A stretch of DNA of 64,000 nucleotides from positions 1 to 64,000 of the forward strand of contig NZ_LGED01000057.1 of the NCBI RefSeq assembly GCF_001280085.1, in the 5' to 3' direction. Within the stretch, counting starts at the first letter, position 1; each line of letters starts with the position of its first letter. Under the pieces are notes generated by a model. That model was not told the origin of the DNA. It saw only the letters and a list, made by a program, of their open reading frames with translations, and searched no databases. Origin of the DNA: Saccharothrix sp. NRRL B-16348. Its GTDB lineage: Bacteria > Actinomycetota > Actinomycetes > Mycobacteriales > Pseudonocardiaceae. A program made the translations under genes and the position numbers. This document shows positions 16,643 to 26,877 of this stretch, piece after piece.

Positions 16643-17546
16643 GGGCCAGCCGGACGTGCCCCTGGCTGCGTTCCAGCGCCTCCGCGGCGCGTGCCGCGGG
16701 CACACCGGACAGCAGGTGCACCAACGCCACCTTCAGGTCGCCACCCGAGTCGGCCAACGCCGTCGTGCACTCCTGCTCGCCCAGGCCCGTGGCCTCGCGC
16801 AGGATGCGCACGGTGCGACCGCGCAGCTTGGCGTTCGTCGCGCGCATCGACACCATCAGGTTCGAGTACGTGCGGCCGAGCCGGACCATCACGGCGGTCG
16901 AGAACGACGTCAGCACCAGCTTCTGCGACGTGCCCGCCTTCATCCGGGTCGACCCCGCGATCGCCTCCGGGCCGGTGTCGACCGCGATCAGCACGTCCAC
17001 CTCGACGGGCGCGGGCGCGGTCGGGTTGTTGGACACCAGCACGGTGTGCGCGCCGAGCGAGCGCGCCTCTTCCAGCGCCGCCATCACGAACGGCGTGCGG
17101 CCGGACGCCGTGACGCCGACGACGAGGTCGCCCGCCGCCGCGTGCTTGCGGATCTCGGCGGCGCCGTCCGCCCCTTGGTCCTCGACGTCCTCCACGGCGT
17201 TGACCAGGGCGTCCCGGCCGCCCGCGTGGTGGGCGACGAACCAGTCCGGCGGCGCGTTGAACGTCGGCACCAGCTCGGCGGCGTCGAGCGTGGCCAGCCG
17301 GCCCGAGGTGCCCGCGCCGACGTAGTGCACGCGGCCACCGGCGCGCAGGGCGCCGACGGCGAGGTCGGCGGCACGCGCCAGTTCGGGCAGCACGGCGGCC
17401 ACGGCGTCGGGGACCAGGTGGTCCTCGGTGTTGATCAGGCGGAGCACGTCCAGCGTGGAGAGCCGGTCGATGTCCTGCGTCCGCGGGTTCCTGGCCTCGG
17501 TGGGGGAGTCCACGCGGACCGCGACACCGTCCCGGGGCGGGGTCAT
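16611..17546 (-). CDS. murQ: N-acetylmuramic acid 6-phosphate etherase
   Basis: A 311-residue SIS-fold lyase that removes lactate from MurNAc-6-phosphate to give GlcNAc-6-phosphate in peptidoglycan recycling. Signatures are TEARNPRTQDIDRLS, YVGAGTSGRLATLDAAE, GVTASGRTPFV and DTGPEAIAGSTRMKAGTSQK. Its ATG overlaps the murR stop (ATGA). The tail runs 32 bases into the 3' end of the convergent Lrp gene. It is the last gene of the minus-strand recycling cluster that begins with nagZ. Confidence 0.95.
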   Translation of the reverse strand: MTPPRDGVAVRVDSPTEARNPRTQDIDRLSTLDVLRLINTEDHLVPDAVAAVLPELARAADLAVGALRAGGRVHYVGAGTSGRLATLDAAELVPTFNAPPDWFVAHHAGGRDALVNAVEDVEDQGADGAAEIRKHAAAGDLVVGVTASGRTPFVMAALEEARSLGAHTVLVSNNPTAPAPVEVDVLIAVDTGPEAIAGSTRMKAGTSQKLVLTSFSTAVMVRLGRTYSNLMVSMRATNAKLRGRTVRILREATGLGEQECTTALADSGGDLKVALVHLLSGVPAARAAEALERSQGHVRLALSRLAPGATG

Positions 17547-18460
17547 TTACCGGACTCCCGACGTCGCCTGCCATCCGGTCGGGCGCCGAGGCGGTGCCCC
17601 GACACCGCGTCGTACGTCGCCTCCAGCGCGGTCTTGGCGCTGTCCACGTGCCGTTGCGCGACCCCGATGAACAAGCAGTCGATCACGGTGAGCTGGGCGA
17701 TCCGGCTGGCCATCGCGCCCGAGCGGAACGTGGTCTCGCGCGCCGCCGTGGTCAGCACGTGGTCGGCGACCTCGCTGATCGGCGAGCGCGGGAAGTTCGT
17801 CAGCGCCACCGTGGTGGCCCCGTGGTCCTTGGCCACCCGCAGCGCCTCGACGGTCTCGGACGTGGAGCCGGTGTGCGATATCCCGACGGCCACGTCCGCC
17901 TCGGTGAGCACGGCGGCCGACGTGAGCGCGATGTGCGTGTCGTTCCAGGCGAAGCAGGTTCGCCCTATGCGGTGCAGCTTCTGCTGGAGGTCGAACGCGA
18001 CGAACGCGCTCGCGCCGAACCCGTAGACGTCCACCCGGCCCGCGCCCGCGACCGCTTCGACCACCGCTTCGAGCGTCTCCACGTTCAGCTGCTCGGCGGT
18101 CTCCTCGACCGCCCGCGCGTCCGCGAACGCCACCTTGCCCACGACCTGGCGCATGTCGTCGCCGGGGCCGATGTCGCCGCCGAGGTCCCTGTCGGGGCGC
18201 ATGGACGTCCGGGCCGTGTCGGCGGCCAGCGCTATGCGCAGCTCCGGGTACCCGCCGACGCCGATGGCCTTGCAGAACCGGGTCACCGTTGTCTCGCTGG
18301 TGCCGGCGGCCTCGGCGACCTCGGTGATGCTGCGGTGTGCGACGGTCGCCGGGTTGTCCAGCACGACCTTGGCGACCCGCTGCTCGGCCCGGGCCAGGCC
18401 CGGCAGGAGTGAACGGATCTTGACCAGGGGACTGGAGTCGGCGGTACTTTCGGTGGACAC
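17543..18460 (-). CDS. murR: MurR/RpiR family transcriptional regulator
   Basis: A 305-residue regulator: N-terminal RpiR helix-turn-helix (residues 10-85, with SITEVAEAAGTSETTVTRFC) and C-terminal SIS sugar-phosphate-binding domain (residues 130-270, with VGISHTGSTSETVEALRV). Coupled to murQ, it should sense MurNAc-6-phosphate. The GTG at 18460 has no Shine-Dalgarno sequence. TTGACC (18490-18495 on the minus strand) and TAAGTT (18467-18472) are 17 bases apart and end six bases before the GTG, so the mRNA may be leaderless. A GGAAACTT motif overlaps the -10. Confidence 0.9.
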   Translation of the reverse strand: MSTESTADSSPLVKIRSLLPGLARAEQRVAKVVLDNPATVAHRSITEVAEAAGTSETTVTRFCKAIGVGGYPELRIALAADTARTSMRPDRDLGGDIGPGDDMRQVVGKVAFADARAVEETAEQLNVETLEAVVEAVAGAGRVDVYGFGASAFVAFDLQQKLHRIGRTCFAWNDTHIALTSAAVLTEADVAVGISHTGSTSETVEALRVAKDHGATTVALTNFPRSPISEVADHVLTTAARETTFRSGAMASRIAQLTVIDCLFIGVAQRHVDSAKTALEATYDAVSGHRLGARPDGRRRRESGK

Positions 18461-18463
18461 GTG

Positions 18464-18495
18464 GGAAACTTACTAACCGCTCAACCTACGGTCAA
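18464..18495 (-). promoter_or_regulatory. murR: murR promoter, probably leaderless, with operator half-site
   Basis: On the minus strand TTGACC and TAAGTT are separated by 17 bases, and the -10 ends six bases before the GTG start codon. The plus-strand sequence GGAAACTTACT (18464-18474) overlaps the -10 and matches the palindrome before nagZ in nine of eleven bases. Autoregulation is inferred. Confidence 0.5.
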
Positions 18496-18569
18496 CGCGG
18501 GGTCGGGGTAACTCACCCCAACCGTGACCCAATAGCACCGCTTGGCGGGGTCGGGCGGTCCGAATGTCA

Positions 18570-20222
18570 CTAACGGTCCGCGGCCCGCCACCCTTCGGGG
18601 TGCATACCCGCTGGTTCACGTTCCGCGTCGAGGGCCACACCCCGCTCGTCGGTCACGCGCACGGCGTCCACGTACACGCCGCGCCCGCCGTAGCCCGTGC
18701 CGCGCACGTACCGCCAGCGGAACTTCACCGCCGACTCCGTCCCGACCTCGACCTTCTGCCACCGCCGTTGCCCGTAACCGGCCAACACCCGCACCTCGCG
18801 CCAGGTCGACCCGTCGTCGGTCGCCTCGACCACGACCTGGTCGCCCGGGTCGAGGTCCACGAACGCCCAGAACGACAGCTGCTGCCGGTCGGCGCGCTGC
18901 GGCAGGTCACGCGTCGTCAACGTGCCACCGGCCGACTCGGGCGTCCACGCCGTGCCGTGCCGCGGGCGCACGGCCAGCGCCTGCGCCAGGCCGTTGGCCA
19001 CCACGCGCCGGGCCGGGTTGATCGAGCCCCAGTTCCGGCTCGGGTGCACGCGGTTGGTCAGCAGGATCGCGATCGACCGCGACAACGGGTCCAGCACCAG
19101 CGTGGTGCCCGTGTAGCCGGTGTGGCCGGCGGCCCTCGGCGACGTCAGCGCGCCCATGTACCAGCGCTGGTCCAGCTCGAAGCCGAGGCCGTGCGAGTTG
19201 CCCGGGAAGCCCTGGTTGAAGTCGGTGAGCATCAGCTCGACGGTGTCCTCGCGCAGGATCCGGCCGCCCGCGTGCGCGCCGCCGTTGAGGATCGTCTGGC
19301 CGAGCACGGCCAGTTCCCGCGCGGTGGAGAACATGCCCGCGTGACCCGCGACGCCGCCCAGCGACCAGGCGTTCTCGTCGTGCACGCTGCCGCGGACGAT
19401 GCCCCGGCCCGCCTGGTACTCGGTGGCCGCGATCCGGTCCAGCTTGGCCGCCGGCGGGTTGTAGCCGGTGTCCACCAGGCCCAACGGGCGGGTGATGTCG
19501 TCGCGGACCAGCTCGTCCAGCGTCTTGCCCGACCACTTCTCGACCAGCACGCCGAGCGTGATCAGGTTCAGGTCCGAGTAGAGGTACGTGGTGCCGGGCG
19601 CGCTGCGCGGCGTCGTGTCCATCACGGCCTTGAGCCGCGACGGGATGTCCGGGTACTGAGACCACAGCGGCAGCCACGCCACCAGGCCCGAGGTGTGGGT
19701 CAGCAGCTGCCGGACGGTGATCGACTCCTTGCCGTTGACGCCGAACTCCGGCAGGTGGCGTGCCACCGGGTCGTCCAGCCCGAACCGGCCGAGCTCGTGC
19801 TGCCGCATCACCACGATCGAGGTGAACAGCTTGGAGATCGACGCCAGGTCGAAGATCGTGTCCTGGGCCATCGGCACGCGTTGCGCCTCGGGCAGCTCGG
19901 TGCCGGCGGCGTCGGCGTAGCGGACCGCCCAGCCCGTCGGCTCGTGGGTGACCACCACGCCGTCGTGCGCGAACAGCGTGACGGCGCCCGCGAACAGCGG
20001 GTGGCCGGTCGCGTCGGGCACGGTGTACCGCTCGATCTGCGCCAAGGCGGCGTCGAGCGGTGCCGGGTCGAGTCCCACGTGGTGCGGGGTACCCGTGCGC
20101 AGCACGCTGCTCGACCAGCCCTCATGCGGCTGGTCGAAGCGGGCCTCGCGGCGGTCGGCGTGCGCCGGCGCGGTGACGGTCAGGGCCATGGTGGTCGCGA
20201 TCAGCAGGGCGGGGACGCGCAT
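18570..20222 (-). CDS. Secreted serine hydrolase (class C beta-lactamase fold) with C-terminal beta domain
   Basis: A 550-residue exported protein with a signal peptide at residues 1-22 ending APAHA. The beta-lactamase/DD-peptidase fold carries the SxxK motif SISK (in DLASISKLFTS), YSDLN in the YxN position and HTGYTG as the third box. Residues from about 420 form an additional domain (LSFWAFVDLDPGDQVVVEAT) resembling a carbohydrate-binding or discoidin-type beta sandwich. ATG 20222 has GGGAG seven bases upstream. B. subtilis carries an equivalent hydrolase (ybbE) beside nagZ and namZ. It may trim peptides from muropeptides, though the substrate is unproven. Confidence 0.85.
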   Translation of the reverse strand: MRVPALLIATTMALTVTAPAHADRREARFDQPHEGWSSSVLRTGTPHHVGLDPAPLDAALAQIERYTVPDATGHPLFAGAVTLFAHDGVVVTHEPTGWAVRYADAAGTELPEAQRVPMAQDTIFDLASISKLFTSIVVMRQHELGRFGLDDPVARHLPEFGVNGKESITVRQLLTHTSGLVAWLPLWSQYPDIPSRLKAVMDTTPRSAPGTTYLYSDLNLITLGVLVEKWSGKTLDELVRDDITRPLGLVDTGYNPPAAKLDRIAATEYQAGRGIVRGSVHDENAWSLGGVAGHAGMFSTARELAVLGQTILNGGAHAGGRILREDTVELMLTDFNQGFPGNSHGLGFELDQRWYMGALTSPRAAGHTGYTGTTLVLDPLSRSIAILLTNRVHPSRNWGSINPARRVVANGLAQALAVRPRHGTAWTPESAGGTLTTRDLPQRADRQQLSFWAFVDLDPGDQVVVEATDDGSTWREVRVLAGYGQRRWQKVEVGTESAVKFRWRYVRGTGYGGRGVYVDAVRVTDERGVALDAEREPAGMHPEGWRAADR

Positions 20223-20235
20223 CACTGTTCTCCCT

Positions 20236-21477
20236 CTACCGGTAGCGCAGGTAAGGCCGGCGGGTGCGGTCGAACGCGGCCAGCTCGTCGGCCCAGGCGC
20301 CGACCACCTCGTCGGTGTTCGCGCCCGCGTCGACCATGCGGCGCAGCCGGTCCGAGCCGCTGAGCTTGTCGATGTAGAGGTCGGGGCGCCACGCGAAGAC
20401 CTCGGGGTAGCGGGCCCTCGCGGTGACGATCATGGCCACGGCGGTGCGTGGCGCGTCGAAGCTGTGCGCGTCGGTGAGGTGCAGGGCGACACCGCCGCAC
20501 AGCTTGTTCGCGAACTTGTTGAAGGTGGGCGTGAAGTAGGTCTCGCGGAACCGGACGCCGGGCAGGCCGAGCGCGTTCAGGTCCTCGGCCCACCGCCAGT
20601 CCAGGCCCGGCGCGCCGATCGTCTCGAACGGGCGGGTCGTGCCGCGGCCCTCGGAGAACACGAGCCCTTCGAACAGGCACGTGCCGGGGTAGACCAGGGC
20701 CGTGTCGTGCGTGGGGACGTTCGGGCTCGGCGGGACCCACGGGATGCCGGAGTGCAGGTCGTCCCGCTTCCAGCCCCTCACGTCGACCACTTCGAGGCTG
20801 CTCACCCGGCCGCCGTCGGTCGGCAGGAACTCGCCGTCGAACAGGCGGGCCAGCTCGCCGATCGTCATGCCGTGCTGCTGCGCGATCGGCTTGCGGCCCA
20901 CGAACGTGGCGTAGGCCGGGTCGAGCTGCGGGCCGCGGGCCGTGCCGCCGACCGGGTTGGGGCGGTCGAGGACGACGAACCGCACGCCGGTCGCGGCGGC
21001 CGCCTGCATGACCGCGTACATGGTCCAGATGTAGGTGTAGAACCGGGCGCCGATGTCGGCGATGTCGAACACGAGCGTGTCGACGCCCGCCTTGGCGATC
21101 ATCTCGGCGATCTTGGCCGTGCTCGCGCCGTAGGTGTCGTAGACCGGGATGCCGGTGCGCGGGTCGAGGTAGCTCCCCTCCGAGCCGCCCGCCTGCGCCG
21201 TGCCGCGGAAGCCGTGCTCGGGGCCGAACGCGGCGTGCGGCCTGACCCCGGCGGCCACCATCGAGTCGACGATGTGGGTGTGGTCGCGCAGCACGCCCGT
21301 CGGGTTGGTGACCACGCCGATCTTGCTGCCGGCGAACCGCCGCCAGCCGTCCTCGGCCAGTTGCTCCGCGCCGGTCTTGATCAGGCGCGGCCGGTCGGGG
21401 TGGTCGGGCGTGCTGTCGAACGCGGTGAGCGCGGGTACGGCGAGGGCGCCCGCGGCGAGGAAGTGCCTGCGGTCCAT
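20236..21477 (-). CDS. namZ: Exo-beta-N-acetylmuramidase NamZ (DUF1343, GH171)
   Basis: A 413-residue protein. A twin-arginine-like signal (MDRRHFLAAGALAVPALTAF) is followed by the DUF1343 fold with IGVVTNPTGV, FGPEHGFRG (conserved Glu), DTLVFDIADIGARFYTY, LDRPNPVGG and PYLRYR at the end. NamZ removes terminal MurNAc from peptidoglycan fragments in B. subtilis, working with NagZ. The ATG at 21477 lies five bases after the nagZ stop. The Arg pair suggests export in folded form, an inference from the motif. Confidence 0.9.
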   Translation of the reverse strand: MDRRHFLAAGALAVPALTAFDSTPDHPDRPRLIKTGAEQLAEDGWRRFAGSKIGVVTNPTGVLRDHTHIVDSMVAAGVRPHAAFGPEHGFRGTAQAGGSEGSYLDPRTGIPVYDTYGASTAKIAEMIAKAGVDTLVFDIADIGARFYTYIWTMYAVMQAAAATGVRFVVLDRPNPVGGTARGPQLDPAYATFVGRKPIAQQHGMTIGELARLFDGEFLPTDGGRVSSLEVVDVRGWKRDDLHSGIPWVPPSPNVPTHDTALVYPGTCLFEGLVFSEGRGTTRPFETIGAPGLDWRWAEDLNALGLPGVRFRETYFTPTFNKFANKLCGGVALHLTDAHSFDAPRTAVAMIVTARARYPEVFAWRPDLYIDKLSGSDRLRRMVDAGANTDEVVGAWADELAAFDRTRRPYLRYR

Positions 21478-21482
21478 GGTGC

Positions 21483-23207
<1,725 letters not shown>

Positions 23208-23223
23208 TGCGGCCTCCCCTCTG

Positions 23224-23234
23224 GGAAACTTTCC
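23224..23234. promoter_or_regulatory. Palindromic operator GGAAACTTTCC before nagZ
   Basis: GGAAA-C-TTTCC is a perfect palindrome 17 bases upstream of the nagZ GTG. It shares GGAAACTT with the murR promoter. RpiR-family proteins often bind GAAA-N-TTTC-type sites, so it is a candidate MurR operator. A second short inverted repeat, CACCA-CCAAG-TGGTG, follows directly. Confidence 0.5.
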
Positions 23235-23775
23235 ACCACCAAGTGGTGCGTTTGGCAAGTTACCCACGTCACAGAGGTGGGTCAACGGGTTGCGTTGTGT
23301 GGCCATTGTGCGGAGGGGCACCGACAGAACCAGGGGGTTCGCGCATCACTCGTTCGGGGACTGTTTCGGGGTCCGGACGCGAAAAGACGGTGGGGCCCCT
23401 CACCTGAGGGGCCCCACCGTCGTCAGCGCGGGCTTCTGAGTTACCAAGCGTGCAACTCGTGTCGTACCAACCTGGCCTCGGCGTCCGGCGTCCCGGTACG
23501 CAGGCCCTAGACGACAAGCCTCCCGCGGCGTGCTGCGCGTGGGTGTCTCGAAGTCCGCGCACGGAGCTCTGCCGGGGTGGACGCTGCTTCTCTTCCGCTT
23601 CGTCCCTGGCCGACCCGAGGTCCGCACTTCCTTTGTAGTGCGTGTCCGGCGTCACAGCAAGGGCTCGATGGGGTGCACCGTTCAAGCGACGTTCAGTAGC
23701 GGAAAGGCTTTCGTGACAGTGATTCCGAGCCGCTCCGGACCCCAGGTACCGCTGACCGGGGCACGCCGGGGTGAA
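23235..23775. other. Gene-free interval with one strong terminator
   Basis: About 540 bases without a convincing protein. Bases 23235-23385 hold the nagZ upstream region. A 15-bp terminator stem lies at 23386-23421. Bases 23422-23775, between that terminator and the HAD gene stop on the same strand, show no Shine-Dalgarno-supported frame. I looked for RNase P, tmRNA and tRNA signatures and saw none. It may be a long 3' untranslated region or a small RNA. Confidence 0.5.
23386..23421 (-). terminator. Strong intrinsic terminator, minus strand
   Basis: The 15-base arm gacggtggggcccct (23386-23400) pairs perfectly with 23407-23421 across the loop cacctg. Read on the minus strand the hairpin is followed by TTTT, a true U-tract. 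The nearest upstream gene on that strand, the HAD phosphatase, stops 355 bases earlier. Confidence 0.9.
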
Positions 23776-24588
23776 TCAGCTCCGGCGGCGCCTGCGCAGG
23801 CCGTACCAGGCCACGCCCGCGGCCGTCGCGGCGCCCAACCCGATCGCGGTCACGGCGACCGCGGTGCCCGACGGGCGGGGGATGCGGGCCCGCAGCGACA
23901 CGGGGTCGGAGAACGTCAGCACCGGCCAACCGCGCTGGGTGGCGATCCGGCGCAGCGCGCGGTCCGGGTTGACCACCGTGGGGTGGCCGACGGCCTCCAG
24001 CAGCGGCAGGTCCGTGATGGAGTCGGAGTAGGCGTAGCAGCTGCTCAGGTCGTAGTCGTGCTGCTCGGCGAGCTGCTTCACGGCGATCGCCTTGTTCTCG
24101 CCCGCGCAGTAGAAGTCCACCTCGCCGGAGTAGCGGCCCTCCGTGACGACCATCCGCGTGCCGACGCTGTGCGTCGCGCCGACCATCGTGGAGATGGGCG
24201 CGACCAGCTCGTCGCCCGAAGCGGACACGACGACCACGTCGTGACCCTCGCCCTTGTGGTCGGTGATGAGCTGCGTGGCCTCCTTGTAGACGAGGGGGTC
24301 GACGATGTCGTGCAGCGTCTCTTCGACGATCGAGCGCACCTGCTCGACGTCCCAGCCCTCGCAGAGCGCGGTGATGTGCGAGCGCATCCGGTCCATCTGG
24401 TCGGCGTCGGCGCCAGCCAGCATGAAGACGAACTGCGCGTAGGCGCTCTTGAGCACCGCACGCCGGTTGATCAGGCCCTCTTGGAAGAAGGGCCGGCTGA
24501 ACGCCAGCGTGCTCGACTTGGCGATGACGGTCTTGTCCAGGTCGAAGAACGCGGCGACTCGACTGCCTTCGGTGGCGTGCTCGGTCAC
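23776..24588 (-). CDS. HAD-IB family phosphatase, membrane-associated
   Basis: A 270-residue HAD-IB (SerB-like) hydrolase, the counterpart of Rv3661. Motifs are FFDLDKTVIAKSST (nucleophile Asp), VVVSASGDELVAP (motif II), AGENKAIAV (motif III Lys) and YAYSDSITDLPLLEAVG (motif IV). The C-terminus adds a membrane helix (GTAVAVTAIGLGAATAAGVAWY) and a basic tail, tethering it to the membrane. The substrate is unknown; a phosphomonoester is expected. In several actinobacteria it precedes the ssd-tad cluster, here as a divergent neighbour. Confidence 0.9.
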   Translation of the reverse strand: MTEHATEGSRVAAFFDLDKTVIAKSSTLAFSRPFFQEGLINRRAVLKSAYAQFVFMLAGADADQMDRMRSHITALCEGWDVEQVRSIVEETLHDIVDPLVYKEATQLITDHKGEGHDVVVVSASGDELVAPISTMVGATHSVGTRMVVTEGRYSGEVDFYCAGENKAIAVKQLAEQHDYDLSSCYAYSDSITDLPLLEAVGHPTVVNPDRALRRIATQRGWPVLTFSDPVSLRARIPRPSGTAVAVTAIGLGAATAAGVAWYGLRRRRRS

Positions 24589-25060
24589 CGGTCAAGCTTA
24601 AGCGGGGCAGGCGCGGTGGGCCGCCGCCAGTACTTCGTGACTTTACGAAGTAGGTGTGCGGTCCATCGAAATTTGGTCTCCCTCTAACGGAAGACACGCA
24701 AGACCCTGTCCCGTGGGGATACAGTAGACGGGTCCGGCTCGACCGGACGGGTTCAGTCCGACCCCCGGGACTGAACCAATGACGACCCCCGTCCCTCCCC
24801 CCTGGCGGGGGTCGTCCCATGTCCAGGGTCGGTTTTGCCGGTGCTTCGCGCTGAACCTCCGCGCACTTGTGCCCCTTCTTGCATCAACCTCTGATCTTTT
24901 GCCGCGCGCCCGTGACGGCTGCCGCTCGCGCCGCTGTCGGACCGCGAGTTGTCCACAGCCCACCCGGTTGTCCACATGTTGATCAAGCACTGTTGTGTCC
25001 TTCCTCACCGCTCGACACCGTGGAACCCGCAGATCCACCACGGGAAACGGGGAGAGCGAC
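24589..25060. other. Divergent intergenic region between HAD gene and ssd
   Basis: 472 bases with no convincing gene. It contains three consecutive hairpins at 24732-24816 and, on the plus strand, the ssd ribosome-binding site GGGGAG at about 25050-25055. A TACAGT hexamer just before the hairpins could be a -10 element for a short transcript ending at them, but no clear -35 accompanies it. Confidence 0.45.
24732..24816 (+). other. Three tandem hairpins
   Basis: GTCCGG-CTCGA-CCGGAC (24732-24748), ggttcagtcc paired with 24768-24777, and gacgaccccc (24781-24790) paired with 24807-24816. All arms are perfect. Three hairpins in 85 bases suggest a structured short RNA or an attenuator ahead of ssd rather than chance. 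Confidence 0.5.
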
Positions 25061-26113
25061 ATGAAACGACCGGTGGCACTGGTGACCGACACGGGACTGG
25101 TGGACGAGGTGCTGAACGCGGCGGCGGTCGTGGGCTGCGAGGTGGAGCGCGTGGTCGACGTGACGGCGTTGCGCGGGCGTTGGCACGGCGCGGCGGCGGT
25201 GGTGCTGGACTTCGAGGCCGTCGTGGCGTGCGGCGGATTCCCCCGCAGACCGGGTGTTCACGTCGTCGGCGCCGGTCCGCCGGGCGAGGAGGTGTGGCGG
25301 CGGGCCCTGGCGCTGGGTGCGGAACAGGTGTTGGAGCTGCCCGCCGACCAGGAGCGGCTGCGGGCGGTGCTGGCCGATGCCGCCGAGGGCGCGCCGGCCG
25401 GTGAGGGCCGGGTGCTGGCGATCCTGGGTGCCCGCGGCGGGGCCGGTGCGTCCGTGCTGGCGGTGGCGGTGGGTCAGGCCGTGCTGGCGGCCGGTGGCCA
25501 CGGTCTGCTCGTCGACTGCGACCCGTTGGGCGGCGGTCTGGACCTGACGTTGGGCGCCGAGCGGCAGGAAGGCCTGCGGTGGCCCACTTTGCGGCTGACC
25601 GGCGGGCGCGTGCCCGCAGCCGCGCTGCGCACCGCGCTACCTGGCCGTTCGGGCGGGCGGGGCAGCCTGACCGTGCTGTCCTGCGGCCGGACGGGGCCGG
25701 GTCCGGAGCCGGACGCCGTGGTGGCGGTGATCGAGGCGGGCCGGCGTGCGGGCGGCACGGTCGTGTGCGACGTGCCGCGCCAACTGACCGAGGCCGCGTG
25801 CGCCGCCCTGGACCGTGCCGACTTGGCGGTGCTGGTGGTGCCGGCGGACGTGAAGGCGTGCATGGCGGCCAAGACGTTGGTCGACCAGGCCGGCGAACGG
25901 GGCGTGCGGCTGAAGGCGGTGGTTCGAGGCCCGGCCCCAGGCGGCCTGACCACGGCACAAGTGGTGGCGGCGATCGACGTCCCCCTGCTGGCCACTATGC
26001 GCCCGGAACCGAGGCTGGCCAGGGCCCTGGACAACGGCCACTTCCCCGAAACCACCCGCGGCCCACTGGCCAAGGCCGCCCGCAAAGTCCTGGCAGCCCT
26101 GCACACCAACTAA
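25061..26113 (+). CDS. Septum-site/pilus-localisation ATPase-like protein Ssd (CpaE/TadZ family)
   Basis: A 350-residue protein. The N-terminal receiver-like domain is followed by a MinD/ParA fold from about residue 115. The P-loop reads ILGARGGAGAS (residues 121-131), where both lysines of the deviant Walker A motif are replaced by Arg125 and Ala130. HGLLVDCDPLGGGLDL and GTVVCDVPRQL correspond to the following ATPase motifs. CpaE/TadZ proteins position the Tad pilus machine; the mycobacterial Ssd (Rv3660c) affects septation. The ATG follows GGGGAG by six bases. ATP hydrolysis is doubtful. Confidence 0.87.
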   Translation: MKRPVALVTDTGLVDEVLNAAAVVGCEVERVVDVTALRGRWHGAAAVVLDFEAVVACGGFPRRPGVHVVGAGPPGEEVWRRALALGAEQVLELPADQERLRAVLADAAEGAPAGEGRVLAILGARGGAGASVLAVAVGQAVLAAGGHGLLVDCDPLGGGLDLTLGAERQEGLRWPTLRLTGGRVPAAALRTALPGRSGGRGSLTVLSCGRTGPGPEPDAVVAVIEAGRRAGGTVVCDVPRQLTEAACAALDRADLAVLVVPADVKACMAAKTLVDQAGERGVRLKAVVRGPAPGGLTTAQVVAAIDVPLLATMRPEPRLARALDNGHFPETTRGPLAKAARKVLAALHTN

Positions 26114-26877
26114 CCAAACACCCCACCCACACCCAACCGCACCCTCCACCAGCGCCCGTGCGCGGAGCGGCTCGGCACCGGTCGATGCGCAGGAACCGGT
26201 GCCTTCCAGCGACTCCGCAGCCGTAGCGGCCACAAACGACCTTCTCGATACCCACGCTCATACCCCGGCCACAGCTAGCCAACGACGACCGCAACCCCGG
26301 CCTCGGCCGGCCAATGACGCCCACGGCCGGGCCTGCTCACGACAGCCACCCGCGCCGAGGCTTGGCGCAGCAATTGTCGCGCCCCGCAACCGGGGCGATT
26401 CCCTCCGTCCGCTTGGCGGTGCCTCATGACCACTGACCTGAACCACCTCTCCCATCGCGCGGCCACCACCTCGCCGACGTCCGCGCCTCGACTCGGCCTC
26501 TTCCTTCCCGCACTCAGAACGAAGCCGACCGCCGTACCGGGCGATGGGGCTCCCGGAAAGGTGGCGACAGCGCCCCGGTCACCCCGGCTGTTTCCGCTTT
26601 ACCGGCGCGATCCAGCTGGCCGGACCGCCCACGTTCAGTCGCGCGACGGATCGGCGGTGGGGCGTGAGTTGTGATCGCGCGCCCACTGTGCGGCGGCACC
26701 CGGGTTTCCGGCCGCCCGTGGGGTTTCGGAGTTGTCGGCCCGTGCCGCTCTCGGAGCTGGTGCTCGCGGAGTTGTCCGCGCCGTTCCTGGCCGAACCGGG
26801 CGATGGCCGGCAGGGCTTGGTCCAAGCGGCCCGGGAGGTTCTCGGCGGGCGGCGGCACACGGTGAGGGAGGGTGGTT
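26114..26877. other. 764-base gap between ssd and tadA
   Basis: No frame here looks like a conserved protein. Local features are a hairpin GGCACCGGT/ACCGGTGCC (26174-26203), which may end ssd transcription, and a small hairpin CGCCCC/GGGGCG at 26380-26397. A run of plausible protein-like sequence (PLSELVLAELSAPFLAEPGD) occurs around 26745-26805 in a frame different from tadA. It might be the remnant of a gene. The tad genes normally follow ssd closely. Confidence 0.5.

Noticed and set aside
23422..23775. RNase P RNA, tmRNA or tRNA in the gene-free interval
   Set aside because: I could not find the conserved P4 core of RNase P RNA, a tmRNA tag or tRNA-like end, or a T-loop on either strand.
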